Below, in pieces: positions 9,167-18,439 of a DNA stretch of 64,000 bases (its first letter is position 1; each line of letters begins with the position of its first letter). The notes under the pieces are model-generated. The model made no database searches. It saw only the letters and a list, made by a program, of their open reading frames with translations, and had not been told where the DNA came from. This DNA is from JBAXAM01 sp964565935. GTDB taxonomy: Bacteria > Pseudomonadota > Gammaproteobacteria > UBA9339. A program made the translations under genes and the position numbers. The DNA is taken from contig CAZMGW010000001.1 in the NCBI GenBank assembly GCA_964565935.1, positions 1 to 64,000 of the forward strand, read 5' to 3'.

Positions 9167-10411
9167 TCACCCCGACGCTCGAAAAACATTGTAATCTAAC
9201 TGTCTTTCATCTCTGCCAACCAAACAGGCAATAATCGCATTCCCGGTAACGTTAACAGCGGTACGTGTCATATCAAGCAAACGATCAACGCCAATAATTA
9301 AAGCAATTCCTTCAGCTGGCAGCCCCAATTGCTGCAAAATCATAACCAAAGTGACCATGCCAACACCTGGCACCCCCGCGGTTCCAATAGAACTTAAAAT
9401 AATCATAATGAATAAAATAAAATTTCCCACCAAACCGATATCAAGATGGTATGCATGAGAAATAAAAACGGCCGCAACACCCTGCATAATTGCCGTGCCA
9501 TTTTTATTAATATTTATACCAAGCGGAACCACAAAAGACGCGACTGCATTACTAACTCCAAGCTTGCGCTCGATTGTATCTAAGGCAATTGGAATTGAGG
9601 CATTACTGCTTGATACACCAAACGCAAATAACATCACGGTATACATCTTGCTGAAAAAAATTTTCGGCGAAAGGTGATATGCGCGCAGTAGCAGGCTATA
9701 AACAATGCCCGTCTGCAAACATAAAACGACTAAAACCGCGAGAAAGTAATTTAATATCCCCAAAATCAAATCAAACCCTTGGTTCACAAACAAAACAGCG
9801 ATTAAACAAAAAACTCCATATGGAGCAATACGCATCAGCATCATGATGAACTTCATGAGAACCGTATTTAAATCAACAAAAAATAGCGCAACTCGGCGAC
9901 CAGCATCGCCAGCAATATTTATGGCGATTCCAAAAAGCAATGAAAATACGATTATCTGCAGCATGTTGGCGTCAGCCATTGCTTTGACTGGATTATTTGG
10001 AACGATATCACCGATAAGCTGCCACAAAGATGGGATCGACTCCGGCTTAAAACCGGGCGTTGGCGTAAGATGCAGGTTCATTCCAACTTGAAAAACATAT
10101 GCAAAAACTATAGCTAATAAAACGGCAATTGAGGTGGTTATGATAAACCATTTGAATGCCTTAAAACCCATACTACCAATAGTGGTTATTTTTTCTAAAG
10201 AACACACCCCACAAACTATTGAAACAAATACGATCGGAACCACCAAGACCTTCATTAAGGAAATAAAAATATTTCCACCCAAAGCCAAAATGTTATTTAT
10301 AAATTGCGTCCCTATTACAAAAGACCCCGGCAAAAATTTAAGCACTAAACCAAAAGCAGCGCCGGCGAACATAGCAATCACTATTCTTATGGTTAAGTCA
10401 TCATGTTTCAT
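9167..10411 (-). CDS. dicarboxylate/amino acid:cation symporter (DAACS family)
   Basis: Inner-membrane Na+ or H+ coupled transporter for dicarboxylates or acidic amino acids (GltP/DctA/GltPh family). About eight hydrophobic helices plus hairpin motifs are visible: SSSNASIP (HP1, usually SSSxxTLP), NINKNGTA (usually NMDGTA), GTAGVPG (HP2) and the last helix DRLLDMTRTAVNVTGN with the substrate-binding Asp, Arg and Asn. I start at the ATG at 10411, 9 bases after an AGGA; a GTG at 10417 is the alternative. Glutamate, aspartate or C4-dicarboxylate cannot be separated by reading. Confidence 0.93.
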   Translation of the reverse strand: MKHDDLTIRIVIAMFAGAAFGLVLKFLPGSFVIGTQFINNILALGGNIFISLMKVLVVPIVFVSIVCGVCSLEKITTIGSMGFKAFKWFIITTSIAVLLAIVFAYVFQVGMNLHLTPTPGFKPESIPSLWQLIGDIVPNNPVKAMADANMLQIIVFSLLFGIAINIAGDAGRRVALFFVDLNTVLMKFIMMLMRIAPYGVFCLIAVLFVNQGFDLILGILNYFLAVLVVLCLQTGIVYSLLLRAYHLSPKIFFSKMYTVMLFAFGVSSSNASIPIALDTIERKLGVSNAVASFVVPLGININKNGTAIMQGVAAVFISHAYHLDIGLVGNFILFIMIILSSIGTAGVPGVGMVTLVMILQQLGLPAEGIALIIGVDRLLDMTRTAVNVTGNAIIACLVGRDERQLDYNVFRASG

Positions 10412-10459
10412 GCACACGCTTCCTCATTCGGGTTACCAGATAATACTGATTATGGAGCT

Positions 10460-10555
10460 CATACCCTGCGATAACTGCATTTAGGCGCTACACACGCTAC
10501 GAGCACCCGGAGTTTACTTTTAGGTAAATGAGGAGTGCGAGTAGCGCAGGGTATG
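10460..10555. repeat. palindromic element overlapping the 3' end of ugd
   Basis: A 96-base foldable element bounded by perfect 11-base inverted arms, CATACCCTGCG at 10460-10470 and CGCAGGGTATG at 10545-10555. Further complementary segments lie inside: a CTACTCGCAC-like arm against GTGCTCGTAG with two mismatches, and the small hairpin TTTAC-CTAAAA-GTAAA. The right part carries the last codons and stop of ugd. It could also act as a transcription terminator or RNA-processing site, but no T-run follows the stem. Confidence 0.7.
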
Positions 10556-11866
10556 TTTCCGGCCAATACAATAGTAGTCGATTCCTAGAGACTCCATAGC
10601 CTTAGGTTCAAACAAATTGCGTCCATCGAAAACAACCGGATGACGCAATTTAGCTTTAATCAAATTAAAATCTGGCTGACGAAATTCATCCCATTCAGTA
10701 ATAATAATTAAAGCATCAGTATTTTCTAGCGCCTCAACTGCGGTTTTACACAACGTTAAATCAGAGCGCTCGCCATAAATTCTGCTGGCTTCTGCCATGG
10801 CTACTGGGTCATATCCTTGAACCTTGACCCCGGCACGCCATAAAGATTCAAGCAATACTTTGCTTGGAGCATCACGCATATCATCGGTATTGGGCTTAAA
10901 TGCCAGTCCCCATAGGGCGATTACCTTACCTTCTAGATCATTATTAAAATATTTCTTGAGCTGATTAAAAATCAAATGCTTTTGTCGTAAATTAATGCTT
11001 TCAACAGCGTTGAATAATGGGGTTTCAATGCCATACTCACGAGCCATCCAAATTAACGCGCTAACGTCTTTGGGAAAACATGATCCGCCGTAACCACAAC
11101 CAGCATGCAAAAAATCCATCCCTATACGCGGGTCATTACCTATACCAGCACGAATACTATGAACATCGGCGCCAAACTTTTCGGCAAATTGAGCCATCTC
11201 ATTGATAAAACTAATTTTAGTTGCTAAAAAAGCATTGGCTGCATATTTTGATAATTCAGCCGAACGCACATTCATAGAAATCACTTTTGCATTCAATGGC
11301 TTATATAAAAGATACATGAGTTTTAGTGTATTTTCGTTATCTGCACCAATAATAATGCGATCTGACTGCATAAAATCCTTGATAGCGTCCCCCTGCTTTA
11401 AAAATTCAGGGTTAGAAACCACATCAAAATCAATATGTTGTCCTCGTTTTGCTAATTCTTTTGCTATAATCGCTTTGACTTTATCGCCAGTACCAACTGG
11501 CACTGTGGATTTATTAACGATTACGGCCTCGTGATCTAAGTTTTGACCAATAGCCCTGGCAACATCATAAACGTATTGTAAATTTGCTGATCCATCATCA
11601 GATGAAGGCGTGCCCACAGCAATAAATATATATTCACCGTGCTTAATCCCACTCACGGCATCGGTAGTAAATTCAACCCTTTTGACAGCAATATTTTTTG
11701 CTAGTAATTCATCTAGCCCACGCTCATAAATCGGCGATTTACCATTTTTAAGCATGGCAATTTTGTCAGCATTATTATCGACACAAACTACATCATGGCC
11801 GATTTCGGCCAAACAAACTCCTGTAACCAAGCCTACGTAACCTGTACCAAAAATTGTGATTTTCAT
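10520..11866 (-). CDS. ugd: UDP-glucose 6-dehydrogenase
   Basis: Oxidises UDP-glucose to UDP-glucuronate with two NAD+. N-terminal Rossmann motif GTGYVGLVTG; central NPEFLKQGDAIKDF and SDRIIIG; catalytic Cys in GCGYGGSCFPKD; C-terminal UDP-binding domain. 448 residues. The last residues after the family's normal end (YYCIGR) are KHTLRYSHSSFT, encoded by the palindromic element at 10460-10555, so the C-terminus was extended by a repeat. It is the last gene of the minus-strand glycan block and supplies the substrate for the UDP-glucuronate 4-epimerase at 24.6 kb. Confidence 0.95.
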   Translation of the reverse strand: MKITIFGTGYVGLVTGVCLAEIGHDVVCVDNNADKIAMLKNGKSPIYERGLDELLAKNIAVKRVEFTTDAVSGIKHGEYIFIAVGTPSSDDGSANLQYVYDVARAIGQNLDHEAVIVNKSTVPVGTGDKVKAIIAKELAKRGQHIDFDVVSNPEFLKQGDAIKDFMQSDRIIIGADNENTLKLMYLLYKPLNAKVISMNVRSAELSKYAANAFLATKISFINEMAQFAEKFGADVHSIRAGIGNDPRIGMDFLHAGCGYGGSCFPKDVSALIWMAREYGIETPLFNAVESINLRQKHLIFNQLKKYFNNDLEGKVIALWGLAFKPNTDDMRDAPSKVLLESLWRAGVKVQGYDPVAMAEASRIYGERSDLTLCKTAVEALENTDALIIITEWDEFRQPDFNLIKAKLRHPVVFDGRNLFEPKAMESLGIDYYCIGRKHTLRYSHSSFT

Positions 11867-11922
11867 CGTCGCCCTCTATCGTGTTAATATTTTTAAATTA
11901 CTAAAATCTTTAGATGCTACTA

Positions 11923-13764
11923 TTAATCAACAGTGGCTTGCCTATACTCAGGCACCATCTGCAGCAATATTTTCTTAAACTCGTATTCACTTTCACTTCC
12001 ATGAGAAGCGCATATGTCATTAAAACTTGTAACATACGCAGATATCTTCTCCCACTCCAATTTTCTATATTGTGCTTGCCTAATTTTTATATGGGTTGTG
12101 GGAAACAATTCCTCGGAATTATAAAACAATTCCTCATACAACTTCTCACCAAGACGCAAACCAATGTAAACTATATTTACATCTTCCCCTATTTTTTTCC
12201 CAGAAAGATAAATCATCTGTTCGGCCAAGGTTTTAATCTTGATTGGCTCGCCCATATCAAGCACAAATATTTCACCATTCTTACCCAAAACCACTGCTTG
12301 TAGTATTAACTGGGTTGCCTCAGGTATAGTCATAAAATAACGGGTCACCTCTGGGTGGGTAACGGTTAAATCCTTGCCCGCAATCAATTGCTCTTGGAAC
12401 AAAGGTATAACACTTCCAGCGGAATTTAGAACATTACCAAAACGCACAGTAATAAAATGAGTAGATGAACGACCATTAAAGTTTTGGCAAATAATCTCGG
12501 CTGCGCGCTTAGTCGCACCCATGATATTCGTTGGATTAACAGCCTTATCTGTCGAGATTAATACAAAAGTCGAAACCTTATTGCCACATGCGGTATTGGC
12601 AATGTTGTATGTTCCTAAAATATTATTCCGTATAGCTGCTCGCGCTTGATACTCTAAAAGTGGCACATGTTTATAAGCAGCAGCATGAAAAATGATATCT
12701 GGCTTATGTGTTTTCATTACATCTTGCACCGCAACTAAATCAGCAACATCAACCAAGCAAGTAATTAAATGCAAATGTGGAAATTTTTCATGCAATTCTT
12801 TATCGATTGAGTACAAATTAAATTCACTGTTATCGATAACAACTAGCAAACTTGGCGATAAATTTGAGATCTGCCGACACAGCTCTGAACCAATTGAACC
12901 ACCACCACCACTAACAAGAATTCTTTTACCGCTTATTGTTCTAGCGATCCCTTCCCAATCTAACGTTACCGGCTCACGCCCCAGTAAATCCTCGACAGAA
13001 ACCTCGCGCAAAGTGTTTATCGTCGCACCACCAGTAATAAGATCGCTCAATCGCGGCACAATACGAAACTCAACTTTAGCATCTTTACAGCAGTCAACCA
13101 CCTTACGAATCACCGCAGCCTTAGCAGATGGCATAGCAATAACAACTACTTCAATATTATACTGACAAATCAAATCAGGGATTTTATCCAAGCCGCCGAC
13201 GACCCTAACCCCGTGCAATTCACAACCAATTTTTGTTAAATCATCGTCTGCTATTGCAACCGCATTATAAGCATTTACAGCAATATTTTTTTCAAATTCA
13301 CGCAACAGCAAATCAGCTGCCTGCCCCGCGCCAACAATCAGCACGCGTTTACCCTCTTGAAAATCTTTGTGATAATGATGCGCAAACCAACGATAAAGAA
13401 ACCTCGTCCCGCCCAGCAAGCTTACGAGCAACCACGCATAAATGGGCATAATCGAACGTGGGATTTGAAAGTGAATAAAAAACAACATTACTACAGAAAA
13501 CGCAACCCCAACCAAAACCGCCTTTAAAATACGGATAAGATCTGGCAATGACGCAAAACTCCAAATACCACGATAGAGACCAAAAAACCAAAACGAGAAA
13601 AACTGAATGATTATCAAAAATGGTACTAAATAGGTAGCGTGCAAAAGCTCGCTTTGTGGAATTATTCCGATATTAAAACGCAACCAGTATGCGCCGTACC
13701 AAGCCAACGGTATGGCACACAGATCTGACAATAACGGTGTAAGATGCCTTTTTAAAAAAAACAA
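11923..13764 (-). CDS. membrane-anchored nucleotide-sugar 4,6-dehydratase (WbpM/CapD/FlaA1 family, long form)
   Basis: 613 residues: about four membrane helices in residues 1-125, a first Rossmann-like domain (VLIVGAGQA near 141-149) and a C-terminal SDR domain (SGGGGSIGS at 285-293). The active-site region LISTDKAVNPTNIMGATKR (about 402-420) has Met and Lys at the usual Tyr-x3-Lys positions, as in WbpM. Expected reaction: UDP-GlcNAc to a UDP-4-keto-6-deoxy sugar at the inner membrane face. It lies just downstream of the E1 alpha/beta pair, which suggests its keto sugar is their acceptor; this is inference. Confidence 0.92.
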   Translation of the reverse strand: MFFLKRHLTPLLSDLCAIPLAWYGAYWLRFNIGIIPQSELLHATYLVPFLIIIQFFSFWFFGLYRGIWSFASLPDLIRILKAVLVGVAFSVVMLFFIHFQIPRSIMPIYAWLLVSLLGGTRFLYRWFAHHYHKDFQEGKRVLIVGAGQAADLLLREFEKNIAVNAYNAVAIADDDLTKIGCELHGVRVVGGLDKIPDLICQYNIEVVVIAMPSAKAAVIRKVVDCCKDAKVEFRIVPRLSDLITGGATINTLREVSVEDLLGREPVTLDWEGIARTISGKRILVSGGGGSIGSELCRQISNLSPSLLVVIDNSEFNLYSIDKELHEKFPHLHLITCLVDVADLVAVQDVMKTHKPDIIFHAAAYKHVPLLEYQARAAIRNNILGTYNIANTACGNKVSTFVLISTDKAVNPTNIMGATKRAAEIICQNFNGRSSTHFITVRFGNVLNSAGSVIPLFQEQLIAGKDLTVTHPEVTRYFMTIPEATQLILQAVVLGKNGEIFVLDMGEPIKIKTLAEQMIYLSGKKIGEDVNIVYIGLRLGEKLYEELFYNSEELFPTTHIKIRQAQYRKLEWEKISAYVTSFNDICASHGSESEYEFKKILLQMVPEYRQATVD

Positions 13765-13777
13765 ATTTTATTCTCTC

Positions 13778-14761
13778 TTATAAAAATTCTTTTATCTTTT
13801 TCACAATACCATCAACAGATGGATAATAAATTTCCTCTAACTTCAAACTGGTCGGCGCTGGCGCATCTGGTAAAGTGATGCGAAGAGGTTTAGAACGAAT
13901 TTTCTTCAAATCAATTTTCTCAAAAACAGCAGCTATTACTTCCCCAGCCAAACCACAATTCTTCCAACCCCCATCAACAACACATAACCGTCCGGTTTTT
14001 TCTACCGATGATACTATATCAGTCACATCAAGCGGGTTAATAACTCTTAAATCAATAACCTCACAAAAAACACCCTCCTTTTCTAAAATAGAAGCCACCT
14101 GTTTGCATAGCTCTGTAGAATAACTTGCCGCAACCAACGTAATATCTTTACCGAACTGTAAAACCTTAGGTTTCTCTTGTGCAAGTGTCAGTTCTTTTAT
14201 TTCTGGTAATTCTTCTTCCAAGTCATATAACCAACGATCATCTATATATAAAACAGGATCATCACATAAAACACTTGCCACTAATAAATCTCTAGCATCA
14301 GCAACAGTTGCAGGCATCACCACCCTTAACCCTGGGATATGAGCATATAGTGAATGTAAAGCTTGTGAGTGTTGCGCCCCCTGTTCACCACCACGATTAA
14401 TGATTCCACGTATAGTAACAGGAACTTTTGCTTTCCCAGCGAACATATACGACCACTTGGATGCCTGATTAATTATGGTATCTGTTGCCAACAACATAAA
14501 ATCCATACGCGGATGAACTACTATAGATCTACAGCCACTTATAGCCGCCCCTATAGCAGCTCCAGTACATGCCAATTCTGAAACCGGACTATCAATAATT
14601 CTATCCTTACCAAATTCTTTTTCTAAATCAGTCATGGAGCTACCAACATACCACGGACTCCAAAGCCCTTGGCCAATAACAAAAGTTTCCGGATGGTTTT
14701 TCAACACATATTGAAAACCTTCTCGTATAGCCTGTCCATATGTGGTTTTTTTTGTGGTCAT
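13778..14761 (-). CDS. TPP-dependent 2-oxoacid dehydrogenase/transketolase-like E1 beta subunit
   Basis: 327 residues starting at MTTKKTTYG, one base after the stop of the alpha gene (TAA-C-ATG), so coupled to it; an upstream in-frame start at 14842 would run through the alpha gene's end and is unlikely. N-terminal pyrimidine-binding domain with Glu62 in DSPVSELACTGAAIG, the residue that activates TPP in E1 beta subunits, and a C-terminal transketolase-like domain (DLRVINPLD). No E2 or E3 genes lie in the window, so a classical dehydrogenase complex is improbable here. In a sugar cluster it may carry out an acyloin-type or related C-C transfer with the alpha subunit. Confidence 0.88.
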   Translation of the reverse strand: MTTKKTTYGQAIREGFQYVLKNHPETFVIGQGLWSPWYVGSSMTDLEKEFGKDRIIDSPVSELACTGAAIGAAISGCRSIVVHPRMDFMLLATDTIINQASKWSYMFAGKAKVPVTIRGIINRGGEQGAQHSQALHSLYAHIPGLRVVMPATVADARDLLVASVLCDDPVLYIDDRWLYDLEEELPEIKELTLAQEKPKVLQFGKDITLVAASYSTELCKQVASILEKEGVFCEVIDLRVINPLDVTDIVSSVEKTGRLCVVDGGWKNCGLAGEVIAAVFEKIDLKKIRSKPLRITLPDAPAPTSLKLEEIYYPSVDGIVKKIKEFL

Positions 14762-14762
14762 G

Positions 14763-15806
14763 TTAATCACAATAAACTTTATAAAGTAATTTATCTTTAC
14801 TAGGATATGGGGCAATACTGGCCCTGCTAAGCTCAGCCTCAATATAATTTTGTGTTTCTTGCTCTATTTTTTGATAACTATCGCTGTCAATTAAGCCACT
14901 ATTAAACATAGCATCGACCAATCTTTTTATAGGATCACGCTTCTTCCATTTAATTAAATCTTCCTTACTTCTACGTACACCTACATCAATATCTTCATTG
15001 GCGCCAACATGTCCCAACCAACGATATGTAACCGCTTCTAAAAAAGCTGGTCCATTTCCCTGCCGAATTTTATCTACTAGCTTCTTTGTGGTATCCATCA
15101 CAGCAAAAACATCATTACCATCCACAACACTAAAGTCCATACAGTGAGCCTGAGCATAACGCGCTGTACTATCACTAAGCTGCCTTTGTTTAATATCTAA
15201 ATGACTAGCATAAAGATTATTTTCACAAACAAACAACACGGGTAATTTCTGTATGGCAGCCAGATTCATTGTTTCATGAAATACACCCTCTTCCACCGCA
15301 CCATCACCAAAAAAACAAACCGCTACATCGTTAGTTTTTTGTAATTTAGCGGCTAATCCAGCTCCAGCTGCTAGTGGTATAGTTCCAGCTACAATTGGCA
15401 CCGAACCCAAAAAACCATTTTCCTTATCAATTAAATGCATCGATCCGCCCATACCACCAGAACAACCAGCCTCTCGACCAAAAATCTCAGCCAACAAAGC
15501 ATACATATCTCCACCCAATGCCAAATAATGAGCATGAGAACGGTGGGTACCAAAAACTCTATCGGTCTTATTTAGATGTTTAGCAACACCTACGGCGATA
15601 GCTTCTTGGCCTACGGCCAGATGACAGGGACATTTAGCGTTATTATTTTTAACTAGATCGGCTATTACTAGCTCAAGCTGCCTTATAAGCAACATTTGCT
15701 TTAAAGCCAACATTACTTCTTCATCAGAATGGCTACATATATTTATACTATCCGTATAAAAGCCTGGATCAGCCAACTCATTAAGCAACATTCTTTTGCC
15801 GTTCAT
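14763..15806 (-). CDS. TPP-dependent 2-oxoacid dehydrogenase-like E1 alpha subunit
   Basis: 347 residues of the E1 dehydrogenase family. The TPP/Mg site is intact: GDGAVEEGVFHE at 167-178 and Asn197 in CENNLYA; CHLAVGQEAI and GGMGGSMH are also canonical. The phosphorylation-loop region differs from pyruvate dehydrogenase: after GHVG (about 265-268) it reads ANEDIDVGVRRSKED instead of a GHSxSD...YR pattern. It pairs with the beta gene one base downstream and follows an aldo/keto reductase gene by 3 bases. Substrate is unknown; pyruvate-derived C2 donation to a keto sugar is a hypothesis. Confidence 0.88.
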   Translation of the reverse strand: MNGKRMLLNELADPGFYTDSINICSHSDEEVMLALKQMLLIRQLELVIADLVKNNNAKCPCHLAVGQEAIAVGVAKHLNKTDRVFGTHRSHAHYLALGGDMYALLAEIFGREAGCSGGMGGSMHLIDKENGFLGSVPIVAGTIPLAAGAGLAAKLQKTNDVAVCFFGDGAVEEGVFHETMNLAAIQKLPVLFVCENNLYASHLDIKQRQLSDSTARYAQAHCMDFSVVDGNDVFAVMDTTKKLVDKIRQGNGPAFLEAVTYRWLGHVGANEDIDVGVRRSKEDLIKWKKRDPIKRLVDAMFNSGLIDSDSYQKIEQETQNYIEAELSRASIAPYPSKDKLLYKVYCD

Positions 15807-15809
15807 ATA

Positions 15810-16739
15810 TCAACCCAACAAATTATCAAGCTCATCCATATCTGATTTCTTCAATTCCCAACTTCCATAATAAAAGTTTTCAGCCACCTGATCACTATTT
15901 TTTATCCCTGTAAGAGCACATGTTACATTAAAATTACTAAGCACCCACCTAATTGCCAATTGAGATGGGGTTTTCTGATAATGATAAGCTATTTTTTTCA
16001 ACTTTTCCAATGCAACCATCCTTCTTACTAATTCATCCCCCACAAAGGCCGCATCTTTGTTTCTTGTATCTTTATCGTCAACCTTGGATACAAGATTACA
16101 TTTACCAGAAAAAAAACCTCTAGCCAAAACGCTATAGGCAATTATTCCCATCCCCATTTCTTTGCTACAAATTTCTATGTCTTTTTCGTTTTTCCTTTGA
16201 ACCAAATTATACTCACATTGCAATGACTCAATTCTTTTCATATTTTGAGCGGTTTTTATAAACTCCATCGATGTGTTAGAAAAACCAATATATCTAATTT
16301 TTCCAGATTTTTGACATTTCTCTAAAGACTCCAGGATTTCTTCGATGGGAGTTATTCCATCATAGTGATGAAGTTGATACAGGGGAATACAATCTATGTT
16401 GAGACGACGAAGGCTTTGCTCAACAGCTTCAAATATTCTTTTGGAACTACAATCCTTAAATGTTTTTCCATTTTTATCCCAATTAACACCAAATTTCGTA
16501 GCAACAACAACGTCTCTGATTTTGGCTCCTAGAGCTTTATACAAAATATTTTCAGAATGTCCGAACCCATAAACATCAGCTGTATCAAAAAAATTAACCC
16601 CCAAACTCAACGCTAGCCTTATAGACCTAACCGACTCATCATCATCTACGGCTCCATAGCCATGACTTCCAATCGCCCAACAACCAAAACCTATTTTGGA
16701 AATATACAGGTCAGAGTTACCTAGTCTTGCGTATTCCAT
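15810..16739 (-). CDS. aldo/keto reductase
   Basis: NAD(P)H-dependent oxidoreductase with a TIM-barrel AKR fold. Catalytic tetrad visible: DTADVYG (Asp, Tyr), VVATKFG (Lys) and YQLHHYD (His). I start at MEYARLGNSD (16739), where the conserved fold begins and GAAGAT lies upstream; the longer frame from 16799 would overlap the sugar transferase gene by 79 bases, whereas 16739 overlaps it by 19. Likely reduces a keto-sugar intermediate or an acyloin side chain made by the neighbouring E1 pair; this is inferred from context. Confidence 0.87.
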   Translation of the reverse strand: MEYARLGNSDLYISKIGFGCWAIGSHGYGAVDDDESVRSIRLALSLGVNFFDTADVYGFGHSENILYKALGAKIRDVVVATKFGVNWDKNGKTFKDCSSKRIFEAVEQSLRRLNIDCIPLYQLHHYDGITPIEEILESLEKCQKSGKIRYIGFSNTSMEFIKTAQNMKRIESLQCEYNLVQRKNEKDIEICSKEMGMGIIAYSVLARGFFSGKCNLVSKVDDKDTRNKDAAFVGDELVRRMVALEKLKKIAYHYQKTPSQLAIRWVLSNFNVTCALTGIKNSDQVAENFYYGSWELKKSDMDELDNLLG

Positions 16740-17368
16740 TTTTGTTTTATCTTCAATGTCATAAGGATAGTTAAAAAAATAATTTTCAAGTCCGAACAAA
16801 ACGCTCTTTTCTTTACATATTCAATCCGTAATTTGTTTTTTTCTGGCTCGACTTCCCTCATGTATTTTTCATCTACTTTATCATCTCCCAAAAGTTGATC
16901 AAGATTTATAAACCGCAGAGAGGCATAATCGGTAAGGCCGGGCTTAACACTCAGTATAATCTGTTCTTCTGACGTATACAGATCTGTATATTTTTGCACC
17001 TGGGGTCGTGGACCAACAAAACTCATATCACCAATTAAAATATTGACCAATTGCGGCAACTCATCAAGTTTATATTTTCTTAAAAATCTACCTATCTTAG
17101 TTAAGCGGGGATCATTAAGCGCCGTCGAAGGACCGCCTATACTTTCAGCATTTTCTACCATGGTTCTAAACTTCAAAATTTTAAATTGCTTTCCATGCAA
17201 ACCAACTCTTGAGCCTCGATATAAAATAGACCCATGCGAATTTAGTTTAATAGCTATAGACAAAAATAAAAGTAATGGGATAAACAGTATTAATAGTATT
17301 AAAGAAAAAATAATATCAAAAACTCTTTTTGCCCATTGATAACAATATCTTTTATTACAATTTAACAA
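16721..17368 (-). CDS. undecaprenyl-phosphate sugar phosphotransferase (PglC/bacterial sugar transferase family)
   Basis: 215 residues, the short single-domain form of the polyprenyl-phosphate phosphoglycosyl transferases. One N-terminal re-entrant membrane helix (about 15-42), then KFRTM, the catalytic Asp-Glu in KLDELPQL and GDMSFVGPRPQ. It transfers the first sugar-1-phosphate to undecaprenyl phosphate at the cytoplasmic face and so starts the repeat unit. Acceptor sugar is uncertain; the neighbouring dehydratase suggests a modified HexNAc. Confidence 0.92.
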   Translation of the reverse strand: MLNCNKRYCYQWAKRVFDIIFSLILLILFIPLLLFLSIAIKLNSHGSILYRGSRVGLHGKQFKILKFRTMVENAESIGGPSTALNDPRLTKIGRFLRKYKLDELPQLVNILIGDMSFVGPRPQVQKYTDLYTSEEQIILSVKPGLTDYASLRFINLDQLLGDDKVDEKYMREVEPEKNKLRIEYVKKRAFCSDLKIIFLTILMTLKIKQKWNTQD

Positions 17369-17416
17369 TGCTATTTTCCTCAGATGTACAAGTTATCACT
17401 AAGCAATACGGGATTT

Positions 17417-18439
17417 TTACTGTAAATGCGCCATGTACCAATCACATGCTAAACGCAAACCATCTCGAATTTTGTACTCAGGATTATATTTTAAAAGTTT
17501 TTTTGCTTTTTCAATATTTGCTAGTGAGTGTTTTACATCCCCAGAGCGAAACTCTCGATATACCGGATTGTAATTATCGGGGCACCCAAGTAATGACCTA
17601 ATAATGACAAATAATTCACCTAGTGATGTCTGCTCACCGACAGCAACATTATAAATTGTATTAATGGCATCGATATTATCAGAGAATGCCGCTAATAAAT
17701 TCGCCTGAACCACGTTTTCCACATAACAAAAATCACGCGTTGTTTTGCCATCGCCATTAATATATATTGAATCTTGGCTCAGCATGGCCTTAAACCATAG
17801 CGGGATTACCGCTGCATATACTCCATGAGGATCTTGCCGAGCCCCAAAAACATTAAAATATCTTAAGCCTATTGTTTCCATTCCATAGCATAGCGAAAAA
17901 ACTTTTGCATAATGCTCACCAACATGTTTAGAAACAGCGTATGGGGACAGATGGCTGCCCACGTTTATTTCTACTTTAGGCAATACTGGTGAATCACCAT
18001 AAACTGAACTAGAAGAAGCATAGACAAACCGCTTTACCTCATTATCTTTTGCCGCCGTTAAAACATTGAGAAAGCCGCTAGCATTAACCTCATGTGTCGC
18101 AACCGGGTCTTTAATCGAACGAGGGACGCTACCTAAAGCCGCCTGGTGTAAAACATAATCAACTCCACGCATAACCTGCTCGCAATCTTTAAGAGAACGA
18201 ATATCCCCTTCATAAAAAGTAAAGTTTTTGGCCTGCTCAGGCGAAACTTTTTGCAAAACCTCATCTATATTGCGCTTGTGGCCAGTAGCAAAATTATCCA
18301 AACCAACTACTTTTTGGTTTAAAGCTAACAAAGTCTCCATTAGATTGGAGCCTATAAAACCAGCCACGCCAGTTATTAGCCAGGTAAATTGATGATCAGC
18401 TAGATATTGTTTTAGTTCTGTATAATTCATAAAACTCAT
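17417..18439 (-). CDS. tviC: UDP-N-acetylglucosamine/uronate C4-epimerase (WbpP/TviC type)
   Basis: 340-residue SDR epimerase closely similar by eye to P. aeruginosa WbpP along its length: WLITGVAGFIGSNL, KVVGLDNFATGH, HQAALGSVPRSI, YASSSSVYGD, the SPYAVSK catalytic Tyr/Lys and RYFNVFG. WbpP and S. Typhi TviC interconvert the gluco and galacto forms of UDP-GlcNAc or UDP-GlcNAcA. Its ATG directly follows the stop of the dehydrogenase (TAG-ATG), the same pair order as in Vi antigen synthesis, so the expected product is UDP-GalNAcA. Confidence 0.92.
   Translation of the reverse strand: MSFMNYTELKQYLADHQFTWLITGVAGFIGSNLMETLLALNQKVVGLDNFATGHKRNIDEVLQKVSPEQAKNFTFYEGDIRSLKDCEQVMRGVDYVLHQAALGSVPRSIKDPVATHEVNASGFLNVLTAAKDNEVKRFVYASSSSVYGDSPVLPKVEINVGSHLSPYAVSKHVGEHYAKVFSLCYGMETIGLRYFNVFGARQDPHGVYAAVIPLWFKAMLSQDSIYINGDGKTTRDFCYVENVVQANLLAAFSDNIDAINTIYNVAVGEQTSLGELFVIIRSLLGCPDNYNPVYREFRSGDVKHSLANIEKAKKLLKYNPEYKIRDGLRLACDWYMAHLQ

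Noticed and set aside
13764..14842. Longer E1 beta start at 14842
   Set aside because: It would overlap the E1 alpha gene by 80 bases; the ATG at 14761 follows its stop by one base and begins the conserved domain.
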